A stretch of DNA of 64,000 nucleotides, from assembly GCF_003429105.1 (NCBI RefSeq), contig NZ_QVTD01000003.1:124001-188000 (forward strand), in the 5' to 3' direction. The notes beneath the pieces were generated by a model. The model was given only the letters and a program-made list of their open reading frames with translations. It was not told where the DNA came from and made no database searches. Numbering within the stretch: the first letter of the stretch is position 1; every line of letters begins with the position of its first letter. Positions 24,611 to 34,115 of the stretch are shown in pieces. The position numbers and the translations under genes are program-made. Origin of the DNA: Peribacillus glennii. GTDB lineage: Bacteria; Bacillota; Bacilli; Bacillales; DSM-1321.

Positions 24611-26866
24611 TTACATATTCCATTTATTCCACTCCAAGAGAGAGAGCAAGTGTTTTACAATTGGAGCAGAATCAAGCCGGGCGGCTATATGGGGAGGATT
24701 TGACCCAATCATCGCCTCCAATGGGTGACCAAGCCAGAGTACGGATTCATCAATAATGATAAACGGAAAATTAATGTTTGCTGGAATAACCAAATCTGCC
24801 TGGACTGCAGGAAAAGATTTCTCTGACATAATAGTGAGCGAAATATTATGGGCTCTATTTTTCAACCGTTCTTCCCAGTCTGGTGAAAGTCCTGTGTTCC
24901 CTGGCAATGACACGATTACAGAGGAATTTGCCGTAGCAATATCATTAAAAACCATTTCCAGCTTTTTGGCATGCATCCATCGCAGGCGGGGTAGCTGGTT
25001 TTTTACCCATGTTCCTATTTCATGCTTGTTTATGGATTGGCTGTGGTTTTCCTGGTGTTCCACTAATCGCCTGATCGTTTTGTTTCTGTAAACAGTATTT
25101 TTGATAAAGGAAGCGTCGCTCACATGGATAAACTTGCCTTTGGTTCTTGTGATGGCTACATTGATAAGCCTTTCGCTTTCATGCCCGGCCAAAATATACC
25201 CTGCCCGTTCCATAGGGAAGCTGTCAACCGTGTCGAAAATGATGACATCCCGTTCGCTTCCCTGGAACCGGTGGACAGTGGCGGCCACAATATCACATTG
25301 GCTGCGCTCCTTTTCATACAGCGACGAAAGAAGCAGTTCCATAAATACTGCCTGGGCACGGTATGGTGTTACATACCCAATGGACCTTGCTCCGGAAAGA
25401 AAGCTTTCATGGATTAATTGAAAGGATTGCAGAAGCTGCCATATGTTTATCCTTGAAAGTGAAGCAGGATCCGTGAAGCAGTGTTTCCCAGTATGGCTTG
25501 AATCAAGAAAGACGGCAGCACGCCCTGGAAACGGAGCCTGTTCCACGATTTGATTCCGGCTTTCGTAAACGCTCTCGTGATCCCCTACCAAAGATTGATA
25601 GACATATTTATTGGTAAAAGCAGAAATTTCAGGATGCATGCGGCGCTGTTCGTTTAGCAAGAATAGATGATGGTGAAGTTGTTTATTGGTTGCATGTTCA
25701 ACAACACCCGATGCATGAAAAATATCTTCCTTTAACCATTTATTGACGAGGGCATGCCGGGATACTGAGATAGGCGGCAGCTGCTTAAAATCTCCGCATA
25801 CGATGACTCTGTTCCCTAATGAAGCAGCGAAGGCAACCTGGGGAATATAAGCCATGCTGGCCTCATCGACAATGACGACATCAAATTGTTTCTCGTATAT
25901 GGAGGTATCGCTAGCTGCTTTTGCTAGCGTGGTCCCGATTATGTTTGCTTCCTTGAGAAATTGCATTTCCTTTTGGCGGTATTTTTCCAAAACCCTCGCT
26001 AGCTTGGTCTCCAGTTCTAGCAGGTAATCTGAATCCCGTTTGCTAAAAGAATGAATTAAATCGTTTTTAATGCTTCGTCTTTCGTCCATTAACTGTTCCT
26101 TGTCCTCTGCCAGTTTGGGATTCCGATTTTCAATCAGCCGGCTGGTTGTTAAAGATCCTCCCTTCTTCAATGAATCATTGCTTACAGTGCCGTATCGGAT
26201 AATGTCGCCTTCATTGAAGCGTTTTTTTTTCTTTACAAATCCAGCAGTTTCCTCCATCAAAACATCTACAGCCTGGTTGCTGTGGGATAAAATTAATACC
26301 CTTTTTCCCTTAAAATGGTGATTTGCCGCAACCCTTGCAAGCGTAAAGGTTTTCCCTGTTCCCGGAGGCCCCCACACATAAGTAACCGGATTGTATTTGG
26401 AGCGCAGGAATAATTCATGGACGTGGCCTTTTCTTTTTTCGGCCGGATGTTTGGCAGGCATGGAAGGATCCATTAGTTTTTTAATCCGGAAACGCTTCTG
26501 CTTGCTTTCTTTCATCTCACCTAGTCTTAAGATGAGCTGTTCCAAAAGTTCCCATGGGTCATGTAATAAGAGCGCTTCCGAAACAAAATCGCCTAGGAAA
26601 TCCTCCGTTGTAACAATGATACTTTTTCCTTCAGATGAAAGGATTCGGCCGTTTTTTCTGCCTAATCCTAGTTCTAATCGAACTGTAGAGCCGACCGGGA
26701 TCCGCAAGGAAAAGGCTGTTTCGAAATAATAGGTGAAACCTTCACCGTTTGAAACCAGTCGGCCGTCTTTTAGGGTATATTTACTGCTTCCATGTTTTTT
26801 TAAATGCTGTATTTCGAGCTGCAACGCTTTTTGCCATTCCTTCAAGTAAGCCAAAGTTGTGGTCAT
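24611..26866 (-). CDS. UPF1/IGHMBP2-like SF1 helicase with C-terminal PLD-like domain
   Basis: A 751-residue protein. Walker A GPPGTGKT (166-173), motif II DEAS (334-337), motif III GDFKQLPP (358-365), motif V-like VHRFQGSERDVI and motif VI NVAITRTKGK identify superfamily 1B helicases acting on RNA or DNA. The last 140 residues, ending IIIDESVLWLGHP, resemble the phospholipase D-like domains found at the end of such proteins, but no HKD motif is visible. It has its own promoter region and is flanked by unrelated genes. A role in DNA repair, RNA handling or defence cannot be chosen from sequence. Confidence 0.88.
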   Translation of the reverse strand: MTTTLAYLKEWQKALQLEIQHLKKHGSSKYTLKDGRLVSNGEGFTYYFETAFSLRIPVGSTVRLELGLGRKNGRILSSEGKSIIVTTEDFLGDFVSEALLLHDPWELLEQLILRLGEMKESKQKRFRIKKLMDPSMPAKHPAEKRKGHVHELFLRSKYNPVTYVWGPPGTGKTFTLARVAANHHFKGKRVLILSHSNQAVDVLMEETAGFVKKKKRFNEGDIIRYGTVSNDSLKKGGSLTTSRLIENRNPKLAEDKEQLMDERRSIKNDLIHSFSKRDSDYLLELETKLARVLEKYRQKEMQFLKEANIIGTTLAKAASDTSIYEKQFDVVIVDEASMAYIPQVAFAASLGNRVIVCGDFKQLPPISVSRHALVNKWLKEDIFHASGVVEHATNKQLHHHLFLLNEQRRMHPEISAFTNKYVYQSLVGDHESVYESRNQIVEQAPFPGRAAVFLDSSHTGKHCFTDPASLSRINIWQLLQSFQLIHESFLSGARSIGYVTPYRAQAVFMELLLSSLYEKERSQCDIVAATVHRFQGSERDVIIFDTVDSFPMERAGYILAGHESERLINVAITRTKGKFIHVSDASFIKNTVYRNKTIRRLVEHQENHSQSINKHEIGTWVKNQLPRLRWMHAKKLEMVFNDIATANSSVIVSLPGNTGLSPDWEERLKNRAHNISLTIMSEKSFPAVQADLVIPANINFPFIIIDESVLWLGHPLEAMIGSNPPHIAARLDSAPIVKHLLSLLEWNKWNM

Positions 26867-26894
26867 TTCACTCTTCCTTTTAAATAAAAATTAA

Positions 26895-26926
26895 CGAAAA
26901 AAGGCTCAATCAATGACGATTGAGCC
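26895..26926 (-). terminator. Terminator of the branched-chain aminotransferase gene
   Basis: A perfect 9-bp stem GGCTCAATC/GATTGAGCC (26926-26918 with 26911-26903) is followed on the minus strand by TTTTTTCG. Confidence 0.9.
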
Positions 26927-26973
26927 AATCTTTTTGATTATATTACTATAACATTTTTTGTTAGGACTCGCTA

Positions 26974-28074
26974 TTAACGGGCAACTGAGAACGTATTTTC
27001 CTTACTGACTTCTACAACCCAGCCTAGTGGATCTGCAAGCTTTCCAGTCTGGATACCTGTCAATGTATCAAATAATTTCTTGGAAAGCTCACCGGTTTTC
27101 CCGTCATTGATAACCAGCTTCTCATCATTCCAGAAGAATTCGCCTATTGGGGAAATAACGGCAGCAGTACCTGTCCCGAATGCTTCCTCCAGCGTACCAT
27201 CCAGGTAAGCCTGGCGAACATCATCCATGGAGATCTTGCGTTCTGTCACAGGGACATTCCAGTGCTTTAACAATTCGATAATAGAGGTTCTCGTTACCCC
27301 CTCGAGGATGCTTCCGTTTAATGCGGGAGTGATAACTTCACCATTAATCTTGAAGAAAACATTCATGCTTCCGACTTCTTCAATGTATTTCTTCTCAACG
27401 CCATCAAGCCAGAGCACCTGAGAGTATCCGATTTTTTCGGAAACTTCTTGGGCCTTTAGGCTTGCAGCATAGTTTCCGCCAGTTTTCGCCGTACCTGTCC
27501 CGCCATTTACAGCACGTACATATTTGCTCTCCACGGCTATTTTAACTGGGTGGATCCCTTCTTTATAGTAAGATCCAACCGGAGAGAGGATTATCATGAA
27601 TTTATAGGAGCTGGAAGGATGGACTCCAAGAAATGGTTCTGTAGAGATGATGAATGGCCTGATATACAATGAAGTCCCTTCCGCACTGGGAATCCATTCG
27701 CGTTCAACTTCAATAAGCTTTTTTAAGGCTTCAAGCACGAATTCCTCATCAAGTTCCGGAATGCATAACCTGTCATTCGATTGGTTCAGGCGGCGAAAAT
27801 TCTTTTCAGGACGGAAAAGCAAGACTCTTCCATCATCCGTTTGATATGCTTTCAATCCTTCGAAAACAGACTGGCCGTAATGGAATATCATCGAAGCAGG
27901 ATCCATGGTGATCGGCTGGTAAGGTACGATACGAGGATCATGCCAGCCCAGGCCTGTGCTAAAATCCATTATGAACATATGGTCCGTGAAGACTTTGCCG
28001 AACTCCAGCTGATCGGATTGAGGTTTCTCTTTTTTTGTTTCGCTCAAGGTGATAGTTATATTTTGTAGGTTCAT
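26974..28074 (-). CDS. ilvE: Branched-chain amino acid aminotransferase
   Basis: A 366-residue class IV PLP aminotransferase. The Schiff-base Lys197 lies in GGTGTAKTGGNY, and FHYGQSVFEGLKAY and the late EAFGTGTAAVISP block are characteristic. It interconverts leucine, isoleucine and valine with their 2-oxo acids using 2-oxoglutarate. The length agrees with Bacillus IlvE/IlvK; which paralogue it is cannot be decided. AGGAGC precedes the ATG. No T-box leader is seen. Confidence 0.93.
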   Translation of the reverse strand: MNLQNITITLSETKKEKPQSDQLEFGKVFTDHMFIMDFSTGLGWHDPRIVPYQPITMDPASMIFHYGQSVFEGLKAYQTDDGRVLLFRPEKNFRRLNQSNDRLCIPELDEEFVLEALKKLIEVEREWIPSAEGTSLYIRPFIISTEPFLGVHPSSSYKFMIILSPVGSYYKEGIHPVKIAVESKYVRAVNGGTGTAKTGGNYAASLKAQEVSEKIGYSQVLWLDGVEKKYIEEVGSMNVFFKINGEVITPALNGSILEGVTRTSIIELLKHWNVPVTERKISMDDVRQAYLDGTLEEAFGTGTAAVISPIGEFFWNDEKLVINDGKTGELSKKLFDTLTGIQTGKLADPLGWVVEVSKENTFSVAR

Positions 28075-28218
28075 TCCGCTAGCTCCTCATTCATAAGTTA
28101 ATGTATATACATGAATCTATAAAAGCCATTTTACTCCTATAACTATCTGCCTTCAACCCTAATTATTAAAAATTCTGAAATATTTCCTATTTTTGTGTTC
28201 TCTGTTAGTAAAATCGCC

Positions 28219-29208
28219 TTATTTTTGATGTGGCAGTGAAATTTCATTGGGAATAGTGAAGGTTTTTATCCATGACTTGTTGCTAAATTCCCTGGCTTTT
28301 ATTTCTACCCTGTCTTTATACACTTCCACTAGCAGACCCTGAGATAACCCTCTTTTTCTTCCTTTGTGGGTCGTCACATAGCTTACCGAAGATGTATTGA
28401 CCATTGTGAATCCCTTTTGGTACACGGTTTTGGGATGTTCCAGGCTGTAATGGGAATGGCCGCTGAACAGAATCGCCTGAGGATATTTCCGCAGAATATT
28501 TTTTAACCTTTTCCCATCAAAATAGTCATGTTTTCGCTCTGTGCCATAAACGGTATCCTTTAAAGGATGATGGAGAAAAACAAAGATCGGTTTATTTGGA
28601 GCTGCGTTCAAACTAAGTTTAAGCTCCAGCCACCTGTATTGGGCATCAGATATATAAGGTGCATTATGGTTTCCCTGCAACATCCCTTCACTTCCAAGGG
28701 TAATAAAATGGTAGCCTAAAATCCATTTATCTTCATATATTTTTCCCTTACCCGTTTTTGTAAGAAACCTCATCAGCAGCATTTCATTGGTAAGCAAAGG
28801 CCTGTTCCACAGCTTCATTTCCATAAACTCATGGTTTCCGATTGCAAGGATGCGTTCAGCACCTGGATTAGAACCGGTGAACAGAAGGTCCATGAACCGG
28901 TTGTATTGATCTTGCAGCCCATGGTTTGTAAGGTCGCCCACAATCGCTATCGCTTGATAAGAAGGTGCGATCTGCTGGTAATCCTCCAATGCCTTGAGAA
29001 AATTTTCATCCGTATTCCCCTTGCAGATCGGCACCTTCTCAATAATCCGCGGTTGACCGCATATATGGATATCGCTCATAACAGGAAATTGCAGAATGGG
29101 CATTTCTGCAGCCTGTAGTTCGGAAGCATATGAAAAAGGCAAATCTTTATCCATGGCGGTAAAAAGCAATGCTGCAAGGATAACGATCCGATATATGCCC
29201 TTCAACAA
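28219..29208 (-). CDS. Exported calcineurin-like metallophosphoesterase
   Basis: A 329-residue protein with an N-terminal hydrophobic segment (about 5-20) acting as signal or anchor. The metal-site motifs MSDIHI (Asp46, His48), GDLTNHG (91-97), GNHE (124-127), HHPL and GHSH follow. It should hydrolyse phosphoesters outside the membrane. Substrate unknown. It stands alone between ilvE and uvsE. Confidence 0.88.
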   Translation of the reverse strand: MLKGIYRIVILAALLFTAMDKDLPFSYASELQAAEMPILQFPVMSDIHICGQPRIIEKVPICKGNTDENFLKALEDYQQIAPSYQAIAIVGDLTNHGLQDQYNRFMDLLFTGSNPGAERILAIGNHEFMEMKLWNRPLLTNEMLLMRFLTKTGKGKIYEDKWILGYHFITLGSEGMLQGNHNAPYISDAQYRWLELKLSLNAAPNKPIFVFLHHPLKDTVYGTERKHDYFDGKRLKNILRKYPQAILFSGHSHYSLEHPKTVYQKGFTMVNTSSVSYVTTHKGRKRGLSQGLLVEVYKDRVEIKAREFSNKSWIKTFTIPNEISLPHQK

Positions 29209-29301
29209 AACTCCCCCTTTTCCATCGATTTGATATCTTTTATAAAATGGTTCCCTTGTTGGCCATAAATATGAACTAGCCTGTTGCTGAAGCCAGAAAG
29301 A

Positions 29302-30273
29302 TCAATGAATGTAAAAGCTTGCCCCGTCTGTCATTTCGACATTGGAAAATCCCTTTAAATCTGCCGCCAATTTAAACAGTGCATCGTCTTTTTGTTTTGC
29401 CTCGATCATACAGTCTATCTGCTTTACGCTGCCTTTTATCTGCTCCAAAAAATCCATCATCATTTGTGCGGACACATAATCAGCGTGGGCGCGGTAATCC
29501 CGTTCAGAACGCGGACTGGAAATATGCATTTTGATCGGCAGTTTTGCGTGCTGCCATGTCCGGATTACCCTGTCCCAACTGTCGGCCCAATTTTCTGATT
29601 TGGAATGGTGTGCCAGGTGATGGTGATAATCAAAAACCAGTGGAATGCCTAGTTTTTCGCATAAATATAGTGTTTCAACTAACGAAAAGGTAGTATCGTC
29701 GTTTTCAAGCATGACCATTTTCTGGATTGATGCTGGAATCAGCCCCCAATTGTGGATAAACTGTTCCAATGCTTTTTCGTGGTCATTATATCCTCCCCCT
29801 ACATGTAATACACACCGGTTTTCAGAATCGATCCCCATGCCTTTCAGCAGGGCTTTATGCATCTTTAAAGTTTTTACCGATGTTTTCAATGTTTCCGAAT
29901 TCGACGTGTTCAGTAACACGAAATGATCAGGGTGAAAATCAACCCTCATATAAGGATGATCTTTTAAAAAAACTTGGATATTGTTTAGCTGTTCTGCCAA
30001 TGGTGAAACAAAATCCCACTCCGGCAGTTCCGGGTGATTGGCAAGCGGGATCATTTTTGAAGTCAGCCGAAAAAAAGAGATATCATGGGCAGCGTTGTGC
30101 CGCAGCAGCCGCAAGCAATTTTCCAGATTTGAGGCTGCGATTCTTTCCAGTTTTCGAATCGCGGCCTCACGGTCGCCAATCCTGCAAAACTGTGAAAAGG
30201 TCATCGTTTGTGATGGGGAACAATTTTTGACATGCGTACTCATGGCGACATATCCCAGGCGGACTAAAGTCAA
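29302..30273 (-). CDS. uvsE: UV DNA damage endonuclease UvsE
   Basis: A TIM-barrel repair nuclease of about 323 residues. It starts LVRLGYVAMS and carries LHVGGGYNDHEKALEQF, LENDDTTFS and FDYHHHLAHH, the metal-binding signature of UvdE. It nicks 5' of UV photoproducts. TTG 30273 is preferred because AGGAG lies seven bases upstream and the N-terminus then matches the family; a GTG three codons earlier overlaps the Shine-Dalgarno. In Bacillus it protects spores from UV. Confidence 0.93.
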   Translation of the reverse strand: MTLVRLGYVAMSTHVKNCSPSQTMTFSQFCRIGDREAAIRKLERIAASNLENCLRLLRHNAAHDISFFRLTSKMIPLANHPELPEWDFVSPLAEQLNNIQVFLKDHPYMRVDFHPDHFVLLNTSNSETLKTSVKTLKMHKALLKGMGIDSENRCVLHVGGGYNDHEKALEQFIHNWGLIPASIQKMVMLENDDTTFSLVETLYLCEKLGIPLVFDYHHHLAHHSKSENWADSWDRVIRTWQHAKLPIKMHISSPRSERDYRAHADYVSAQMMMDFLEQIKGSVKQIDCMIEAKQKDDALFKLAADLKGFSNVEMTDGASFYIH

Positions 30274-30455
30274 AAGAAACACTCCTATAATCAGTATGTT
30301 GAGTTTTATTATTCCCAGAAATGCAGATTTCCACCTGAGAAATAAGTCTTTGAAACCTCTGTTCTAAATGAAAATATTAATAAATATATTGTGTTATATG
30401 CGGACAAGGCCGAATGATTTTGCAGGACATTTATTTTTTAAAGGAGGATTAAGGA

Positions 30456-31664
30456 GTGATTCCTTCTAAACTCAAGTCAATAATTTTGGCTGTGATCATT
30501 ACTATTGTGGCAGTCTCGCTTATCTCCTTTCCCCAGGAATCGGTGGAGGCTTCAAGAAGGGGATTAGAAATGTGGTGGGAAATCGTATTCCCTTCACTAT
30601 TGCCATTTTTTATTATATGTGAGGTGCTAATCAGCTTCGGGGTAGTTGGGTTCTTGGGAGTGATTTTGGAGCCTTTCATGAAACCTTTATTCAGGGTTCC
30701 GGGTGTCGGAGGATTTGTATGGGCGATGGGGATGGCCTCAGGGTTCCCTACAGGAGCAAAGCTGACGGCCAGGTTAAGGCTTGAAGAAAAATTAACAAAG
30801 ATCGAAGCTGAACGGCTGGTTTCTTTTACGAATTCATCCAATCCTCTCTTTATTTTTGGTGCGGTTTCCGTTGTGTTTTTCGAAAATCCTGAGCTTGGCG
30901 CTATTCTTGCCCTGTCCCATTATTTAGGGAATATCAGCATTGGGCTAATTATGCGATTTTACGGAAATGACAAAGGAACAAGCAAAAATAAAGGCAGTTC
31001 CTTTTCCATCAAACATGCACTGTCTGTGCTTCACCAGACAAGGCTGAAAGACAAAAGGCCTTTTGGGACTCTCCTTGGCGATGCAGTCCTCTCATCGATA
31101 AACACTTTGTTAATGGTGGGCGGATTCATTATCTTGTTTTCAGTCATCAATAAACTGCTGATTCATCTTCATATAACTGATTTCTTAGCTTCGATCATTA
31201 ATTATGTGTTGAATATTTTTGATTTAGAAGAAATGTTGACAGTTCCTCTAATGGCAGGGTTAATGGAAATAACGACCGGCAGCCAAATGACAAGCGCCCT
31301 GCAAAATGCCAATCTAATGCATCAAGCCATTATTGTCAGCTTCATTCTTGCTTTCAGTGGTTTCAGTGTGCAAGCGCAAGTAGCGAGCATTTTGGCCCCA
31401 ACGGATATTAGCTTTAAACCATTTTTCTTTGCCCGTATCCTGCATGGATTCTTATCCAGCTTTTTTACATATATTCTTTGGACACCCGTCTACCATGCAA
31501 GCGCAACAAACTCCATACCCGTTTTCCTATTTGGGAAAGAAGAACAACAAGCATTTTTTAATTTGATGAATATTGGCCCAATCATAACAATAGTAGCCTT
31601 AACCGTCTACATCCTCATTTTCGCCAGAAGAATCTTTAAGGGGGTCACGCCCCCGCTGCGTTAA
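30456..31664 (+). CDS. ylbJ: Sporulation integral membrane protein YlbJ (SpoVV, DPA transport)
   Basis: A 402-residue polytopic membrane protein of the nucleoside-transporter-like fold. It matches YlbJ in EMWWEIVFPSLLPFFI, GFPTGAKLTARLR and NSSNPLFIFGAVS. YlbJ, renamed SpoVV, carries dipicolinic acid across the outer forespore membrane in Bacillus subtilis. Start GTG 30456 with AAGGAGG eight bases upstream. It is transcribed away from uvsE. Confidence 0.92.
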   Translation: MIPSKLKSIILAVIITIVAVSLISFPQESVEASRRGLEMWWEIVFPSLLPFFIICEVLISFGVVGFLGVILEPFMKPLFRVPGVGGFVWAMGMASGFPTGAKLTARLRLEEKLTKIEAERLVSFTNSSNPLFIFGAVSVVFFENPELGAILALSHYLGNISIGLIMRFYGNDKGTSKNKGSSFSIKHALSVLHQTRLKDKRPFGTLLGDAVLSSINTLLMVGGFIILFSVINKLLIHLHITDFLASIINYVLNIFDLEEMLTVPLMAGLMEITTGSQMTSALQNANLMHQAIIVSFILAFSGFSVQAQVASILAPTDISFKPFFFARILHGFLSSFFTYILWTPVYHASATNSIPVFLFGKEEQQAFFNLMNIGPIITIVALTVYILIFARRIFKGVTPPLR

Positions 31665-31728
31665 TAAATGAAAGCGGGGTTAGTCCCCCCGCCCTTCACA
31701 GCGGTGAAGCGATGGGGGACTGACCCCG
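31640..31728. repeat. Cluster of GC-rich palindromes between convergent genes
   Basis: At least four overlapping stems lie over the ylbJ stop and the patatin 3' end: GGGGG/CCCCC (31640-31654), CCCCGCT/AGCGGGG (31651-31679), GGGG-TTAGT-CCCC (about 31676-31688), and GGGGACTGACCCC near 31715-31727. The GGGG(T/A)-core-CCCC unit resembles short repeats common in Bacillaceae genomes. The last unit lies inside the patatin coding end. A bidirectional terminator role is likely. Confidence 0.55.
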
Positions 31729-32571
31729 AAGGAATTCATTCAGGTTTTTGTGATTGCGTTTTGCTTCTTCGTACCCTTGTTGGTATAGCTTGGCTAATTT
31801 TTGCGGGCTGCGCTCGACCCTGCCTACTTCCATTTTTTCCGTTGGGCGGATGATCAAGACATTCCCTTTCGATTCCTGGTCTTCTAAATATCCGAGTGTG
31901 TCGTTGTATACTTCATGGCGTTTAGAGAGTGCATGAAGCAATCCCTCATATTGGCTGTATTTCCGTTTAAACAGCCATTTCATTGATTGCTCTTCTTTCT
32001 GATATCCCTTGTTTCTGGTTAAAACCACGACATTTTTAACATTCCCGTCCTGTTGAGATTTCCGGATTGGAATCGGATCGGAAATGCCGCCATCCATAAG
32101 ATGTTTCCCATGAAAGTTTATGATAGGCGCCATCATCGGAAGTGAGCTTGATGCTCTGAGAATGGTGAGTATGTCTTTTTTAAAGGAGGACTTTTCAAAA
32201 TAAACCGGATCACCGGTGATGCAATCCGTCGCTCCAACCACAAATTCTTCCTTCGCATGGTTAAACGTCTCAAAATCGAATGGTGCAAGCTCATTCGGCA
32301 ATTTATCAAATATAAAATCCATCCCGAATAATTCCCTTTTCTTTAAAAACCGTTTTATTGAGATATATTCCGGATGGCGGATAAAGTCGATATTGGTAAT
32401 CCGGTTCCGTTCGATTTGCCTGGAAATATACGAAGATCCATTACAGGCACCGGCTGAAACGCCGATTACATAAGGAATAAAAATTTCCTGCTCCATTAAA
32501 TATCTAATCACGCCTGCCGTAAAAACACCCCTCATTCCGCCGCCTTCTAAAACTAGTCCAGTTCTTTCCAT
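31696..32571 (-). CDS. Patatin-like phospholipase (YjjU/YqhO type)
   Basis: A 291-residue patatin. The oxyanion motif is GGGMRG (11-16), the nucleophile elbow GVSAG (Ser about 39) and the catalytic Asp lies in DGGISDP. Such enzymes act as acyl hydrolases on lipids with a Ser-Asp dyad. It converges with ylbJ. The C-terminal codons run into the GC-rich palindrome cluster, so the last few residues may be recently acquired. Confidence 0.88.
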   Translation of the reverse strand: MERTGLVLEGGGMRGVFTAGVIRYLMEQEIFIPYVIGVSAGACNGSSYISRQIERNRITNIDFIRHPEYISIKRFLKKRELFGMDFIFDKLPNELAPFDFETFNHAKEEFVVGATDCITGDPVYFEKSSFKKDILTILRASSSLPMMAPIINFHGKHLMDGGISDPIPIRKSQQDGNVKNVVVLTRNKGYQKEEQSMKWLFKRKYSQYEGLLHALSKRHEVYNDTLGYLEDQESKGNVLIIRPTEKMEVGRVERSPQKLAKLYQQGYEEAKRNHKNLNEFLRGQSPIASPL

Positions 32572-32800
32572 ACATCAATCGCCTCTTCATTATAAAATGT
32601 ACCTGCTATACTTTTACAAATTTATAGTAACGCTTGATTTTTCTGTGTTCAAGCAATTCAGCTTTTGGGCCTCTTTGAACCTGAACGTCTTCCGTAAACC
32701 TTTTGTAGGTATAAAAAATCCCTTCGAAACGTTTAATTAATGCACAAAGAAGGAATGTAGTAACAAGGCAGCTGAGGATACAATCTGAGGGGGTTTTACC

Positions 32801-33904
32801 TTGTGGATCAATAAACCATTTTTTAAATACGCAACAGGCGTTCTGCTAACCATTTTCATCATATTTTTGTTAGGCAAGATTGATTACTTTTTACAGCCGT
32901 TTCAAAAAATGATCGGCACGATTTTTTTTCCGATCCTGATAGCAGGCCTGTTCTACTATATCTCACGGCCGCTCGTCAGGCTTCTATCCCGCTTCATGCC
33001 AAAGACAATAAGTATTTTAGCCTTTTTTGCTGCTGTGATTGGGCTCATATACCTGGCTGTCCATTTTGCCGCCCCAACCGTCAGTGAACAGGTGCAAAAT
33101 TTGTCCAGCCAATTTCCTGATAAGGTAAAAGAAATCTCTTCAAAGTCAGAGGAAACCATCAAAGAAAATGACTTTGGCATGGTGAAGGACAGCGAGAGAA
33201 TTGAAGAAAAAGCCCGGGACTATTTACAATCGATCTCATCGAAGATCAGCGGAAATTTAATAAATATCATTTCCGTGATCACAAACATAGCTACCGTGTT
33301 AATTATCGTCCCATTCATTCTTTTTTATTTTCTGAAAGATGACCATAAACTGAGACCTTTTCTGCTTAAATACATTCCCGGGGAAGTTGAAAATGAAGGA
33401 AACATCATTTTAAAAGATGTGGACAATACATTATCTGCCTATATCGTAGGCCAGTTCATCATTGCTCTGGTGGATGGTGTATTGATGTTTATTGGCTATA
33501 AGGTGATTGGACTTGATTTTGCGATTATTCTCGCTTTGTTTGCCATGTGTTTAACGGTTGTTCCTTTCCTGGGTCCTTTTATTGGTATCATTCCTGCTCT
33601 CTTCGTAGCTTTGCAGCAAGAACCTATGATGGCCGTTAAGGTGCTGGCAGTTCTACTCATTGTCCAGCAGCTGGAAGGAAATTTGGTGACGCCTCACGTG
33701 ATGGGCAAGCGACTTCACATTCATCCGCTTACAATCCTCCTTCTCCTGCTTGTTGCAGGCTCCATTTATGGTTTCATCGGAATCCTGATTGCCATACCGC
33801 TTTATTCGGTCATAAAAACGCTGATCAAAAATTTCCGGCGTTTCTACCAGCTTCGCCAAAGCAGTTCTGCAAAACCTTTAAATCGGCATGAAGCCTCGAA
33901 ATAA
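32801..33904 (+). CDS. AI-2E family (PerM-like) permease
   Basis: A 367-residue membrane protein. Paired N-terminal helices are followed by an extracytoplasmic region (about 88-150, rich in K/E) and the hallmark C-terminal helices with GNLVTPHVMGKRLHIHPLTILLLLLVAGSI. Members export small molecules or support sporulation and stress tolerance. The exact substrate is unknown. Start TTG 32801 preceded by GAGGGGG. Confidence 0.88.
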   Translation: MWINKPFFKYATGVLLTIFIIFLLGKIDYFLQPFQKMIGTIFFPILIAGLFYYISRPLVRLLSRFMPKTISILAFFAAVIGLIYLAVHFAAPTVSEQVQNLSSQFPDKVKEISSKSEETIKENDFGMVKDSERIEEKARDYLQSISSKISGNLINIISVITNIATVLIIVPFILFYFLKDDHKLRPFLLKYIPGEVENEGNIILKDVDNTLSAYIVGQFIIALVDGVLMFIGYKVIGLDFAIILALFAMCLTVVPFLGPFIGIIPALFVALQQEPMMAVKVLAVLLIVQQLEGNLVTPHVMGKRLHIHPLTILLLLLVAGSIYGFIGILIAIPLYSVIKTLIKNFRRFYQLRQSSSAKPLNRHEASK

Positions 33905-34040
33905 AAGACATTTACTGAGTGGGTGGACTCTTTTATGAACATCGTCCTTTCGCTGGAACAATCAATTTAGGTACAAGGAGACTTAGCTAATTTCGGATTT
34001 AGTCTTGTTGCTAATGAGTTGCTGTTTCAGCATACTAAAA

Positions 34041-34081
34041 GACTGCTAACTGTAATCAATTTCCAACTACAGTTAGCAGTC
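34041..34081 (-). terminator. Terminator of lhgO
   Basis: A perfect 14-bp stem (34041-34054 with 34068-34081) is followed on the minus strand by TTTTAG. It lies 35 bp past the lhgO stop. Confidence 0.85.
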
Positions 34082-34115
34082 CAAATTCCTCATCACTTTC
34101 GTTTGTGCATTGGGA

